The notes below the pieces were generated by a model. That model searched no databases, was not told the DNA's origin, and worked only from the letters and a program-made list of their open reading frames with translations. The position numbers and the translations under genes are program-made. Shown piece after piece: positions 33,400 to 44,726 of a stretch of 64,000 bases of DNA. Positions within the stretch are counted from its first letter, which is position 1, and each line of letters opens with the position of its first letter. This DNA is from Lepidurus packardi (lineage: Eukaryota > Arthropoda > Branchiopoda > Notostraca > Triopsidae), in contig JAKZAN010000003.1 of assembly GCA_023053545.1 (NCBI GenBank), positions 1,453,501-1,517,500 of the forward strand, read 5' to 3'.

Positions 33400-35760
33400 C
33401 AGAGGTTGTCAACCTGTGAGCCGCGGCTCCCAGGGGAGCCGCGAGTCTTATGCAAAAGCAAATAATCTATCAAAGATTGTTCCACTTTCGCTAGCTTTGG
33501 AAAAATCAAATCCCTGTAATAGCGCGTGATAGTGTTTCTGAGCCATAAAACTTCATCGTAGAAACGTTGCGATAGACTGAAATCATGTCTACTTCTACCT
33601 GAGTGTAAAAAATAACGTCAATTTCCCAAATATGGCAGTAAGCTACAAGTTATGCGCTAGCAACGCCTAGCGGACAAGCTAGACATTCTTGTTGTTTTCG
33701 TCTGTAGCGTAGTAGCTTAGATTTTTCGCATGTGATTCTTTATCTAAATGTGTTTCTTTGTGCAACTTCCTAGTCAAAATGGATAAATATCTAACGACAG
33801 GAGTAAAACGGGTGATTGAAGACAATTCGTCTAGTTCTAAAGACGAACAGAAACGTAAAATTCGCAAATACGACGATTGTTATTTGGATTTTGGATTTAC
33901 GTTCACTGTTGTAGGTGACGAAGAACGTCCACAGTGTGTAATTTGTTGTAAAGTATTGGCTTCTGATTGCATGCTCCCCAGCAAGCTAAAACGTCATTTA
34001 GAGACAGTCCATGGTAGTTTAGTGAATAAACCACATGAGTTTTTTGCTCGGAAATTGGAGGAATTCAGGCAACAGAAAGCTAGTTTCACAAAACAAGCTA
34101 CAATTCCTTCCAAGGCTCTTTCCGTGTCATATAAAGTCGCTTACCGTGTAGCAAAGAGCAAGAAACCTCACACCATAGCACAGGACCTAATTTTACCTGC
34201 TGCGATGGACATGGTGTCCATTATGATTAGCGAGTCGGCTGCTAAACAATTGCTCAGTATAACTTTGTCCAACAACACCATTAGTCGTCGAATTCTTGAT
34301 ATTGCAGAAGATATCAACGAACAACTAATCCAGAAACTCACTCGTGATTTTGCCATACAGTTAGACGAGGCTACTGATTCGCATAATGATGCGCATCTCA
34401 TTTGCTATGTACGTTATATTGATGAAAGAAATTCCAAGTTTTATGAAGACCTTCTCTTCTGCAAAGGAATTAAATCTGGAACCAAAGCGAAAGATCTTTT
34501 TGAAATTCTGCAGTCTTTCATGGAAGAGAATAGCATCAACTGGGAGAAATGTGTAGGTGTCTGCACAGATGGAGCTCGTTCTATGTCGGGGCGTTACGGC
34601 GGTTTGCAAGCTTTGATCCGTGACAAAGCTCCTTTCTGTGTTTGGACTCACTGTAACATTCGCAGAGAAGTACTGGCATCGAAAAACCTTAGCACTGCCC
34701 TTAATGAAGTCCTCACATCGGCAACGGAAGTCGTGAATTTCATAAAAACACGGCCATTGAAGTCGAGGCTTTTCGGACAGATATGCCGTGACATGGGAGC
34801 GGAGCATACTTCGTTGCTCTATTACTGCAATTCTCGCTGGCTTTCTCGCGGAAATGTCTTGAAGAGAGTATAGGAACTCAGAAAGGAACTTTATTCCTAC
34901 CTTGCGGAGGAAAAACACCCCAGTTCGGACAAGTTTGTCGACGATGATTTTTCAGTAAAGCTGGTGTATCTTTGTGATGTCTTCGAAAAGCTCAACATCT
35001 TGAATCTTTCTCTGCAAGGGTCTGAGACGCATATTCTGCAACTTTCAGACAAAATCTCTGCATTCAAAAAGAAGCTCCTGCTGTGGACTACAAAACTGAA
35101 CGAAGACGACTTCAGCTGCTGCTTTCCAGCTTTGTACGCTTGCTTAGATGAGAACAACTTGGTTTTGAGCATGGAACTGAAAGCGGTGTTTGTAGACCAC
35201 CTTACGCAACTCAATGTTTTCTTTGGGAAGTACTTTCCGGATAATGTGGAACAGCATTATTGGATAAAAAATCCTTTTGACGCAGAACTCCCATCAACAC
35301 TGCCCCTTGGAGAGCAAGAGCAATTCATTGATATCTCTTCGGACTCCGGATTCAAATCGAAGTTCTACGCCTTATCACTGCCAGAATTCTGGTCTTCGGT
35401 TAAGCGAGAGTACCCAGAAATAGGGAAGAGGGCCCTGCGAGTACTGATTCCCTTTGCGACGTCTTACTTGTGCGAGGCAGGTTTTTCTGCACTAGCAGCA
35501 ATTAAAACGAAATACCGGTCGCGACTAAACGTTGAAAAGGAAATACGAGTCGCAATTTCTAACATCCAGCCAAGATTTGAGGAACTGATGAAAAAAAAGC
35601 AAGCACAACCTTCACACTGATTTTTTGTCGAATTGGCGCAAGGAGAAAAGGGGAGGTCCCAGGACAGCGAAGTTGCGGGAAGCCGAGTGAAAGAGTGACT
35701 AAGAATAAGGAAAACACCACATGTTTATGAACACACGTGGCGCTCATGCTTGCATTATGG
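33400..35760 (+). mobile_element. hAT-F: ZBED-like hAT, right end missing
   Basis: The left TIR starts CAGAGGTTGTCAACCTGTGA at 33400, two or three bases past the end of the ISL2EU element, followed by a GAGCCGCGGCTC palindrome. The expected inverted right end was not found before or after the Gypsy-2 insertion at 35761, so the copy is 3'-truncated or rearranged. No TSD can be confirmed. It carries a nearly complete transposase. Confidence 0.75.
33779..35620 (+). pseudogene. hAT-F transposase (ZBED5/SCAND3-like), one stop
   Basis: Start ATG 33779 (MDKYLTTGVKR). The BED finger reads RPQCVICCKVLASD and LKRHLETVHG. Core: DFAIQLDEATDSHNDAHLIC (first Asp) and VGVCTDGARSMSGRYGG (second Asp), then CNSRWLSRGNVLKRV. 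TAG at 34871-34873 interrupts, and the same frame continues without another break (ELRKELYSYLAEEKH) to TGA at 35618-35620. The C-terminus has TSYLCEAGFSALAAIKTKYR, the dimerisation domain. Full length is about 613 codons with a single nonsense change. The family is close to the one that gave ZBED5/FAM200-type host genes. Confidence 0.85.
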
Positions 35761-38384
35761 TGTTACATCGCGATTCAAGCATTAGTAAGTCCCGCCCCCA
35801 ACCCAACGGTACGCCCGGTAGCTAGTAGGGTAATTAGAACAATAACACGCTCAGTGTTGCCAACCACGGTGATTTCTCGCCAAACTTGGCGACTTGGGAA
35901 CATGGTTTGGCGGGCAATTCAAGGCACTTGGCGATTGGCGACTTATTTGGCAACTTTCGCTCCCTTATATGATAAAGATTTTTGTTTCGGAGAAAAAAAT
36001 TCCGTTAGCTTCGTCACACTGAGGCTCTTAATAAAGACTATATTTTGTTGTGGGATTTTACTGCAATGAAATTTTGCGAGATTATAACGGACCGGCTACG
36101 CGGCTAGCGGTTAGCGAGGATGGGAAACGATAGAACAAAAAAGCCTGCTTGGGTTTACAGGCTAACTTAGCAGACGGGAACATTCATTATTGGGCAACAG
36201 TGAAATTTTCCTGTTGCGGACTAGGGAGACCGAAATTCATTCTTGTCACACAACAATTTTGGGGGAAACGTTACGCGTATATGCGGGAGAACCCTATCTT
36301 TGGAGAGAGGTACCCATCTTGAGTAGTAACTACCAATTTTAGCATGTGGTTACATACTGGTTTTAGGTACCCTTTTTAACAGTGCAGGTCACACTGATTG
36401 TGGTAGATACGATATTAGAATTTTCTAAGTTCGACAGAAAGAACCAAGTTCTCAAAGCGGAAGGACATATTGATATTATTTTGTGCCGTACATTGTGCCG
36501 TCGTCATGGGCAAGTTTGCCTCAGATAAAAGGCTATACCGAAAAGAGTGGGAAACTCATACGGAACTTAAAGGTAACCAATTTTCTTTTACTGATGCTCT
36601 GTGATTCAGTGATTGGATCAGTGATTCATGCATCACCTTAATATTACAGGGTGGATTGCTTCGATAGCAGATGATCCCAAGCAGGCTTTCTGCAAGGCCT
36701 GTAGGAAATCTGTAAGGGCCCATTTCGGTGATTTACGCAAGCATGCTGAGACGAAGTCGCACATTTCCAACGTGCAGCGTGTCAACGTTACGGCGCAACC
36801 TAGGTTAGAAAACTGCGGAATATCCGTCAATGTTGCCTCTAAGTAGGTAAAAATTATGGAACTGAAGCTAGCAGCTTTTATAGCAAACCACTGCAGCATC
36901 CGCACAACCAATCATCTAACAGACTTACTAACTGGAAGTGGACTCCTTAGTAACAACGGGGCTAATTTGCGTCTCAAGCGTACGAAGTGTGCAGCATTGA
37001 TAAAAAACGTTATTGCGCCATGCCTCGAGAAGGAGCTTCTCGACGATATTGGGGATTCTCCGTTTTCCCTCCTTATCGATGAGTCCACTGACATTTCTGT
37101 TTCCAAATCTTTATGCTTGTGTGTCAGGTACTTTTCAAAAGATAATTGTTGTGTTCGTACAACGTTTCTTGGGCTGATTGATATGCCGGGCGGAACGACA
37201 GCCGATGATTTGTATATGTCAGTTGTCGGCTTCTTAGCTGAGAAAAAATTACCCCTTACAAATCTTGTTGGTATTGGCACTGACGGTGCTAGTGCGATGT
37301 GCGGTGTTAACAATTCTTTGTACACCAAACTTCGCGATAAAGTACCAGGATTAATACTGGTTAAATGTGTGTGCCACTCGCTTCATCTGGCTGCCTCTAA
37401 AGCTTGTACAATTTTTCCGAAACATATTGATTTTATGGTTCGTGAAACTTTTAACTGGTTCAGCAATAGCCCCATGCGTAGGAACTTGTATAGAGAGATT
37501 TACGATGTAATTCAAACCGGGGAAGAATTGGAACATAGTACTCCTCTCAATTTTGTTTCTCCTTCAGACACACGCTGGCTTTCCATTTCTCGTTGCGTTA
37601 CGAGAATTTTGGACCAGTGGGACTGTCTAGTAGCCTTTTTTAACTCTGTCTTGACTAAAGAACGGTGCTACACCGCAAGTGTCCTTCGCGACATGTACAA
37701 TGATGAGTCAAACAAACTCTATTTTATTTTTCTTAAAGCCAATCCTTCAGGAAATTGAAAATTTTAATTTAAAATTTCAGAAAGAGACAATCGATAGCTT
37801 TGTCTTATTTGGGGAACTCGAAAATTACGTTAGCACGTTAGTTAAACGCTTCGTTATCCCTAAAGTTATCCAACATGATGTGACGACTACCGTTTTAACG
37901 GAGCATAACTTTATGAAAGATAACGAAGTCGATTTGGGATTTGAATTTGACCAAGCTTTAAAGACAGCCAAATGTGACGAGAAAAAAAATGTGATCCTAA
38001 AGATTTGCAAAGGCTTCTTAGTTGAACTCACTAAGCAACTTATTATGCGTCTTCCTACCAATTTAGCCTTATTCCGAATATTAGGCTGTTTTTCTCCATT
38101 GTCTATCTTGAGTCCCAGTCCAGCAAAGTTTTCGGAATTACCTTTTCTTTCGTCAAGATCCCGCACATCTGGCTTGGAAAACCAATGGAGGAATGTTTTG
38201 TCCGTAAACTGGAAACAATATTTTAACGAGAATGTTCCTTGTGATAGCTCTGAGTTTTGGAGTGGGGTGTATTCGTTTGTTGATTCAATGGGCAGCATGC
38301 CCTACCAAGACATTGCTTTGTACGTACTCTCACTGCTGTCTTTGCCATTCAGCAACGCAGCATGTGAACGAGTTTTCAGCCATG

Positions 38385-38575
38385 TGTGACGGCTCGCCCT
38401 GGACCCGGTATCGCTCGCCGTCCCTAGAGGGCAGGACAGTCGGTAACGGGGCAATATACTGATATTCGAGGGGGAAGGCGGCGCTGGTCTGGGTTGGACG
38501 TCCTGAGTGTTTAACAATACACGACCGCTAGTTTCCTTTAATTTAATATCACGTGTACTTAGTGAGCGTGCCACA
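38385..38575 (+). repeat. Gypsy-1 5' LTR
   Basis: 191 bp. It differs from the 3' LTR at a G/T in GAGGGG[G/T]AAGG and an A/G in CGCT[A/G]GTTT. Followed by the primer-binding region. Confidence 0.95.
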
Positions 38576-38817
38576 ATTGGTGTCAGAAGTGGGATCTAGG
38601 CCACTGAACGTACTAATTTAGTTAAAGAAAAATTAGTTCGCCTAGAACACGCGTGTTTGGAGAGCAGCCTTAGCTCGGCATCATAGCTTTGGCTCGGCAT
38701 CCTCTCAACGTTGGAGCGGTACGGAGCTGCATGCGTTTGGCTCACCGCGTGGCACTAACCGAGCTTGGCCTAGCTTGAGTCTGGGAACACGCAAGCAGGC
38801 CCTGTTTTCCAGCTTTC

Positions 38818-39915
38818 ATGAGTAAGCTTACCGAACAATGGTCAGAATCTATTAGCCAGAGGACCAGGAGTAGAAACCGAAACTGCGCTTCATCAGAGAG
38901 CTGTAATAGCGTCACCATGGACGCCAATTTGACTCAGGCTATACACGCGTTGACGCAGGGCCTGGCGGGCCAGCAGCAGATAACGCAGGCCATGTTGGTC
39001 CAACAACAGGACATTCTGCGCGCCTTGGCCAGCCCAACACCGACAAACCCCCGGAACATGCCGAAAACCGCAACAAACATTCCGGAGTTTGATGGCCAAA
39101 GCGATGCACAAATTTGGCTTACATCCCTCATTCGGATGGCAGAATCGGAAGGCTGGCCGGATGAAGTAATAAGAAGAGTAGCAATTAGTAAACTCAAGGG
39201 ATTGGCCCTAGAATGGCAGGAAACCGACGGCAATGGGGTACTAGATTGGCCGAGCTGGCACAAACGCCTGGATCAAGTCTTTGGAAAGAAGCTGACCATG
39301 GGAGAGTGGTACCATGCCGTACAAGAACGAAGCCAACAACAAGGGGAATCTGTGGTGCAATACACGCTGTCAAAAAGCGCCCTCTGCCGGAAATGTCCCC
39401 ACGGAATCCTGGAGGAAGCTGTAGTGCCGTACCTAATTCGAGGGTTGGCCCGTCCTGAGCACGTAGCGGTTCTCTCCCTGAAACCTCCAGCGACGGTTAA
39501 GGACTTTCTCGAAGCAGCACAAAAATTGGAGACAATTATCGGAGTGCCGGCAACGCATCGCCCAATGTTGTCTGGGATGAATCCGGGGGCTATCGAGCCA
39601 AGTAACACCGCACCTGGACCCTTTCTAGCTTCGCCACCCGCCCCTGCCTCAACTCTCGATCCGGTGACGGAATTGGTGAATGCAGTGAATAAACTCACTG
39701 TGCAGCTACAAGGGAATTTAAGGCCTGCTACACCTCAGAGAGAACGTAGTCATCCAACTCCCCCTCCATTGGGCTCGTGGGCTCCTCCCAGTTCAGATCC
39801 AGAGAGGAAGTATACGTGCTATGGATGCAAACAGATTGGACACCTGAGAAGAGACTGTCCGCATAGGTCGGGAAACGCGGAAGCCGGCTCAACGGGGCAG
39901 GGTCGGCTGCACTAA
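38818..39915 (+). CDS. gag: Gypsy-1 gag
   Basis: ATG 38818, 365 codons, TAA 39913-39915. A Gln-rich N-terminal region is followed by the retrotransposon gag core (IPEFDGQSDAQIWLTSLIRM, KLKGLALEW, WHKRLDQVFG). A Pro-rich linker leads to one CCHC zinc knuckle, CYGCKQIGHLRRDC, near residue 342. Structural protein of the virus-like particle. The stop overlaps the pol start by one base (TAATG). Confidence 0.93.
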   Translation: MSKLTEQWSESISQRTRSRNRNCASSESCNSVTMDANLTQAIHALTQGLAGQQQITQAMLVQQQDILRALASPTPTNPRNMPKTATNIPEFDGQSDAQIWLTSLIRMAESEGWPDEVIRRVAISKLKGLALEWQETDGNGVLDWPSWHKRLDQVFGKKLTMGEWYHAVQERSQQQGESVVQYTLSKSALCRKCPHGILEEAVVPYLIRGLARPEHVAVLSLKPPATVKDFLEAAQKLETIIGVPATHRPMLSGMNPGAIEPSNTAPGPFLASPPAPASTLDPVTELVNAVNKLTVQLQGNLRPATPQRERSHPTPPPLGSWAPPSSDPERKYTCYGCKQIGHLRRDCPHRSGNAEAGSTGQGRLH

Positions 39916-42900
39916 TGGAAGGCCCTACTGTAAACCAAGGTCTGCCCACCCTGGCGGTATCCGTAGCCAGAGTTGGGGAGTTTGTGACACTAATAGATAC
40001 GGGAGCGACGTTGAGTTTGATTCGCAGACGGGATTTGGGACCATTGGCCGCGACAATAACTTCCACTGGGAATTCTACTATTTTCGGAGCTGACGGGAGA
40101 ACACTTTCGGTAGTCGGGTATGTCGCGTTGACTGTCCGAGCTCATGGGAAGGTGCTCGAACTACCCCGGGTAGTGGTCGTCGAGGAATCACCGTACGGCC
40201 TGATATTAGGCGTAGATTGGTTTTCCCGTAGCAACGCTCAGCTGGTGGTAGAGCAGGGAAGAGTTGTCGTCAAGTCGTCTCAGACACCGTTGGCGGATCA
40301 GAGGCCATTGCAGAGCCCAGCAGAGACAACCGTGGTTGTGGACTCCTTGGAAATTTCGGCGGCCAAGACTCCTAATGGGATCGAGATTACTCCCATGGAA
40401 GCGGAGGGCGGAAATTCAATTTCAGCGCTGGCAGCTGAACTAAAACAGGAAGAGCGCGGTATCCCGTTACGAGTTGTCAAGGAACAGTCAATTCCTGCAG
40501 GAGCACTCGGGTTTGTGGAAACCAAGACCCCGTGGTCGGAAGGGTCAACCGTAGTCCCAAGACAATTACACGCGCACCCTGAGAATGAATGGATTGTCCC
40601 CAATTGCATCGTCAAGACCACGGAGAACCGTGCTTGGGTTCCGGTCTTCAACTTTGGTACGCACTCGATTCGATTGCACCGCCATCAACGATTGGGGCGA
40701 GCGCATAATTTGGCGATCGAAGATACTTCAGCCCTCTTGCCGGTTGATACCAATCCTCCAGACGAGCCAAAGGATGTAATCCTGATAGCTGCGGAACAGG
40801 ACGAAAACCTGCAACTGGACCTGGAAAAAGAAGTCAGCGATATGTGCCAGCTTGGTGTACAGTTGACACCCCCTCAAAAGAAGGAAATGTACTCCTTGTT
40901 GGCGAAACACAAGGATTGTTTTGCGGCGTCGAAACACGGACTGGGAAAGTGCAACACGATAACCCATTGCATAGAAACTGGAGATGCACGTCCGATCCAT
41001 GTCCCTTTTCGTCGAGCTGCCCGTGTGGAGAGAGAGATCATCCAGAACGAAGTAGACGAAATGTTGAAGATGGGCGTCGTCGAGCCCTCTAATAGTCCCT
41101 GGGGGTTCCCTGTAGTCCTAGTCCGTAAAAAGGATGGCACGCCCCGGTTTTGCGTCGATTATCGTCGACTTAACGATGTGACGCGCAAGGATGTATATCC
41201 CTTGCCACGTGTTGATGATGTCCTCGATCAACTCGCGGGTTCCCAGTATTTCACGACCTTGGATTTGTACCGTGGATATTGGCAACTGGAAATAGAACCC
41301 ACCGATAGGGAGAAGACTGCTTTTAATACCCCGGATGGCCTTTTTCAGTTCCGTCGAATGCCTTTCGGGCTTTGCAATGCCCCTGCTTCGTTCCAACGTC
41401 TGCTTGACCGAATCTTGGGGCGTCTCAAATGGGAGACGTGTCTAGTCTACCTGGATGATGTGTTAATATCTTCGAAGGACTTCCCGGAACATTTGAAAAG
41501 ACTACAGGCTGTCCTTCAAGTCCTCCAACCATCCGGGTTGCGTCTGAATCCCAAGAAGTGTCTGTTTGGGAGTCATGCCACTGTCTACTTGGGTCATCTG
41601 CTTGACCGGGAGGGGATACGCCCAGACCCAGCGAAGATAGAAGCCCTTCTGGATTACCCGAGTCCCCGGAACTTGCGTGAAGTCCGTGCGTTTCTTGGAT
41701 TATCCTCCTACTATAGGCGGTTCATAGATAACTTTGCCGCAGTATCTAGTCCCCTTACCTCGCTGCTAAAGAAGAATGCATTGTGGAAATGGGATCTGCT
41801 ACAAGAAGAAGCCTTTTTGAATCTCATTCAAGCTCTAAGTCACGCCCCTACGCTCGCACATTTCCATGAAGACGCGGTTACCATCCTGCGTACTGACGCT
41901 AGTGGCGAAGGCCTTGGTGCTGTGTTGGCGCAGGTAATAGACGGTTGTGAACGAGTCGTTAGCTACTGTAGTCGTCGACTAACCCCCCAGGAAAAGAAGT
42001 GGCATTCCAACGAATTGGAGTGCTTGGCCGTAGTTTGGGCCGTGCAGAAATGTCGACCATATCTCCTTGGCCAGCGGTTCCAACTTGAAACGGATAATAC
42101 CGCCACGACGTGGCTGTTTAAAAAGCGGAATCTGAATGGGAAATTTGCCAGATGGGTCCTGGCGTTACACGAATATCAATTCGACATTGTTCACTTGCGT
42201 GGGACCAAGAACGTAGTAGCCGACGCTTTGTCTCGTGTCCCTATGTCCATCAAGGAGTCGGTGTCAACCGATCATCCGACTCAACTAATAGCGGTAATTA
42301 GTACGAAAACCGATGCGATGCTGATACAACAAAGAAGCGATCCCATGTTGAAAAGTTGGATCGGACTGTTGGAAAGTCCTAACCCCCCTGCGACCGTGAC
42401 TACTCGGTTTGAAATCAAAGACGGCGTTCTATATCGGCGGGCCCTTGGTCCTGGTCGTCGATACCTTCTCGTGGTACCGAGATCGATGCGGCGGAAAACT
42501 CTGGAAGAAAACCATACCGGGTTGTCGGGCGGTCATTTCGGCGAACGGAAGACCTTAGCTAAACTACAATTACGATTTTGGTGGCCCCGAATGGCCCGTC
42601 ATGTCCAACTATTCGTCAGGAGCTGTTTCCCATGTCAAATCCACAAGTTACCAACTGGTAAACAACACGGTTTACTGCAACCAATACCAAATCCATCAAT
42701 CCCGTTTAACACCGTGGGAATCGACCACGTCGGTCCTCTCCAGGAGACTTGCCGGGGAAATAAACACCTTATAGTCCTAGTAGACTACAACACTCGATGG
42801 GTGGAGGCATCGGCCGTCCCCGATACGACCGCGGCGGTAGCGGCTGAGTTTCTACGGCATGTTATTTTCCGGCATGAGAAATTATTATTATTATTTTCCC

Positions 42901-43769
42901 CAGAGAAATTATTTTCCCCAGAGAAATTAATCAGCGATCGTGGTACAGCGTTCACGGCTCAGCTCTTCGAGGTGGTGTTAATCCAGTTGGGTATCCGACA
43001 TGCTATGTCTTCCGCGTATCATCCGCAGACAAACGGGCTCTGTGAGCGGACAAACCAAACCTTGGCGAGAACCATTGCCCTTTGCGTGGGTCCACCCGAA
43101 GAGGATTGGGATTTATTCTTACCGCATGCGGTCTTCGCTATAAATACCGCAGAACAAGAGACCACCCGATATTCGCCTTTCGAACTCATTTACGGTCGTT
43201 CTACCGTGTTGCCAGAACACACGCAATACCCTTGGCCGGCGGAGGCCGCGGTAAGTTATGCCGAGTTTCACGAATACGTACAATCGATTCGGGGTATCGC
43301 CTCACAGCGCACCCGACAAGCGCAAGCCCGTCAGACTCGCCAATACAATCAACGCCGTAAACCTGCTCCTTGCTATCAGCCAGGTGACTTAGTCTTCGTG
43401 TCCCGTCCACGTTGTGGGGGCAAAAGGATTCGAAAATTCCAGCCCAGGTTTCGGGGCCCCTTCCGTGTACTGAAACCCCTAACTCCGGTGACTTATCAAG
43501 TCGGTGACCTCCCTGGAAGATGTACTCGTCGTATATACCGCCTCTTTCCAGCCCACGTCAGCCAGATGAAACTCTTCCGGGCTGGTTACCAAAGTAGTAC
43601 CTCCAGCGAAAGTAGCTCCTCTAGCGAAAAGGAGGGTAGTAGGACAAATGCCGATCCTCCGGATGGAAATGCTACCGTAGTGGCGGCCCCCTTATCTCCA
43701 TCCGCATTCACCCGTGTTGGGCGTGCAATCAGACGACCCAAGCACTTAAGCGCGTACGACACCTCATAA
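39915..43769 (+). CDS. pol: Gypsy-1 pol (protease, RT, RNase H, integrase)
   Basis: 1284 codons, uninterrupted. Protease LIDTGATLSLI is near residue 25. RT: GVVEPSNSPWGFPVVLVRKK, FCVDYRRLND, RMPFGLCNAPASF and the catalytic LVYLDDVLISS. RNase H: ILRTDASGEGLGAVLAQ and the downstream LETDNTATTWLF. Integrase: HHCC region (HTGLSGGHFGERKTL ... SCFPCQIHK), VGIDHVGPL, LISDRGTAF and YHPQTNGLCERTNQTL, the full D,D,E set. An in-frame 18-bp duplication (42894-42911, 42912-42929) plus an ATT run sits just before LISDRG, giving FSPEKLFSPEKL. The C-terminus has a GPFRVLKPLTPVTYQV domain. Start ATG 39915 overlaps the gag stop. Confidence 0.93.
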   Translation: MEGPTVNQGLPTLAVSVARVGEFVTLIDTGATLSLIRRRDLGPLAATITSTGNSTIFGADGRTLSVVGYVALTVRAHGKVLELPRVVVVEESPYGLILGVDWFSRSNAQLVVEQGRVVVKSSQTPLADQRPLQSPAETTVVVDSLEISAAKTPNGIEITPMEAEGGNSISALAAELKQEERGIPLRVVKEQSIPAGALGFVETKTPWSEGSTVVPRQLHAHPENEWIVPNCIVKTTENRAWVPVFNFGTHSIRLHRHQRLGRAHNLAIEDTSALLPVDTNPPDEPKDVILIAAEQDENLQLDLEKEVSDMCQLGVQLTPPQKKEMYSLLAKHKDCFAASKHGLGKCNTITHCIETGDARPIHVPFRRAARVEREIIQNEVDEMLKMGVVEPSNSPWGFPVVLVRKKDGTPRFCVDYRRLNDVTRKDVYPLPRVDDVLDQLAGSQYFTTLDLYRGYWQLEIEPTDREKTAFNTPDGLFQFRRMPFGLCNAPASFQRLLDRILGRLKWETCLVYLDDVLISSKDFPEHLKRLQAVLQVLQPSGLRLNPKKCLFGSHATVYLGHLLDREGIRPDPAKIEALLDYPSPRNLREVRAFLGLSSYYRRFIDNFAAVSSPLTSLLKKNALWKWDLLQEEAFLNLIQALSHAPTLAHFHEDAVTILRTDASGEGLGAVLAQVIDGCERVVSYCSRRLTPQEKKWHSNELECLAVVWAVQKCRPYLLGQRFQLETDNTATTWLFKKRNLNGKFARWVLALHEYQFDIVHLRGTKNVVADALSRVPMSIKESVSTDHPTQLIAVISTKTDAMLIQQRSDPMLKSWIGLLESPNPPATVTTRFEIKDGVLYRRALGPGRRYLLVVPRSMRRKTLEENHTGLSGGHFGERKTLAKLQLRFWWPRMARHVQLFVRSCFPCQIHKLPTGKQHGLLQPIPNPSIPFNTVGIDHVGPLQETCRGNKHLIVLVDYNTRWVEASAVPDTTAAVAAEFLRHVIFRHEKLLLLFSPEKLFSPEKLISDRGTAFTAQLFEVVLIQLGIRHAMSSAYHPQTNGLCERTNQTLARTIALCVGPPEEDWDLFLPHAVFAINTAEQETTRYSPFELIYGRSTVLPEHTQYPWPAEAAVSYAEFHEYVQSIRGIASQRTRQAQARQTRQYNQRRKPAPCYQPGDLVFVSRPRCGGKRIRKFQPRFRGPFRVLKPLTPVTYQVGDLPGRCTRRIYRLFPAHVSQMKLFRAGYQSSTSSESSSSSEKEGSRTNADPPDGNATVVAAPLSPSAFTRVGRAIRRPKHLSAYDTS

Positions 43770-43926
43770 TTAGTTCCTTTCATTTCGTTTCTTGTTCCAA
43801 GTGGCTGCTATCGTCATAAATGTTAAAGCAATTGTCGTTACCCTGTGATTCATGATTTGTTGTTCCCCCTTGAGAATGGTTTAATATAGTTGCCGAGGGC
43901 GGCAAGGTCGGTCAGGAAAGGCCGAG

Positions 43927-44117
43927 TGTGACGGCTCGCCCTGGACCCGGTATCGCTCGCCGTCCCTAGAGGGCAGGACAGTCGGTAACGGGGCAATATA
44001 CTGATATTCGAGGGGTAAGGCGGCGCTGGTCTGGGTTGGACGTCCTGAGTGTTTAACAATACACGACCGCTGGTTTCCTTTAATTTAATATCACGTGTAC
44101 TTAGTGAGCGTGCCACA
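43927..44117 (+). repeat. Gypsy-1 3' LTR
   Basis: 191 bp, followed by TSD CATG. The purine-rich GGTCAGGAAAGGCCGAG just upstream is a candidate polypurine tract. Confidence 0.95.
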
Positions 44118-44726
44118 CATGTAAACATTGTTAAGTCGAAGCTAAGGAATCGGCTGTCTACAGCAACCCTCAGGCAGATTTTACATGTAAAATATGGATT
44201 ACGCATGAAGGAGATTTGTTGCAAGGATTTCCAGCCCTCAGAAAAAATGTTAGAAAGATTTAATACTGACATGTATGATGATGATGACGATATTTCCGAC
44301 TATTTTTGAACAATTTTGTATTATTTAAATCTTTATTTAAATGTGCATGCTGTAAAATAAAATAATTTATGGCGACTTTGGCGACTTGTATCCCTCAATT
44401 TTTGGCGAGATATTGGCGACTTTGGACGAAAATTTGGTGGGCATTCATAAAAAAACTTGGCAACACTGAACACGCTAGCCGGAGACACTCCACCAGTGTA
44501 ACTAACTACGAGATGTTATTCTCAAGAATATCGCAGTACAACACGATCATCGTCATTTCCCTTAACCTTGGTTTTGACGATATTACAACTGGCGACGAGG
44601 ATTAAAAGTATCCTGTTGGTAATTTCATTATTTCACCAACAAAACATTAATTTTGCTCCGGTGTGGTTGCAGCCGAGGTAAAAGTGACCTGGTGCCAGAG
44701 CATAACACGTGCTCAGCATCAAAACA

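Larger units (their letters stand above)
38385..44117 (+). mobile_element. Gypsy-1 LTR retrotransposon, 5733 bp, apparently intact
   Basis: LTRs of 191 bp (38385-38575, 43927-44117), TGTGACGG...GTGCCACA, differ at two positions. The 4-bp TSD CATG flanks it (38381-38384, 44118-44121). The primer-binding region is TTGGTGTCAGAAGTGGGAT. Gag and pol are both open. Inserted in the dimerisation-domain codons of hAT-G. LTR similarity indicates recent insertion. Confidence 0.95.
36506..44309 (+). pseudogene. hAT-G transposase, stop and frameshift, split by Gypsy-1
   Basis: Exon 1 is 36506-36572 (MGKFASDKRLYRKEW). A GT-AG intron ends at 36649 and exon 2 opens with GWIASIADDPKQ. The BED-like finger is AFCKACRKSV ... 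LRKHAETKSHI. TAG near 36844-36846 precedes VKIMELKLAAF, which continues in frame. Core: FSLLIDESTDISVSKSLCLC (Asp) and VGIGTDGASAMCGVNN (Asp), then SDTRWLSISRC. A 1-nt shift near 37740 moves the frame into KPILQEIENFN. The dimerisation domain FSNAACERVFSHV is cut by Gypsy-1 at 38384 and resumes at 44122 as NIVKSKLRNRLSTATLRQIL, ending at TGA 44309 after an acidic tail. Inactive. Confidence 0.85.
35852..44468 (+). mobile_element. hAT-G: hAT transposon inside Gypsy-2 LTR, with Gypsy-1 nested
   Basis: The TIR CAGTGTTGCCAA at 35852 has its inverse ending at 44468. The 8-bp TSD AACACGCT is perfect at 35844-35851 and 44469-44476, and the LTR reads through cleanly when the element is removed. TTGGCGAC-type motifs recur at both ends (35880-35955 and 44365-44440). 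Own sequence is about 2.9 kb. Confidence 0.95.
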
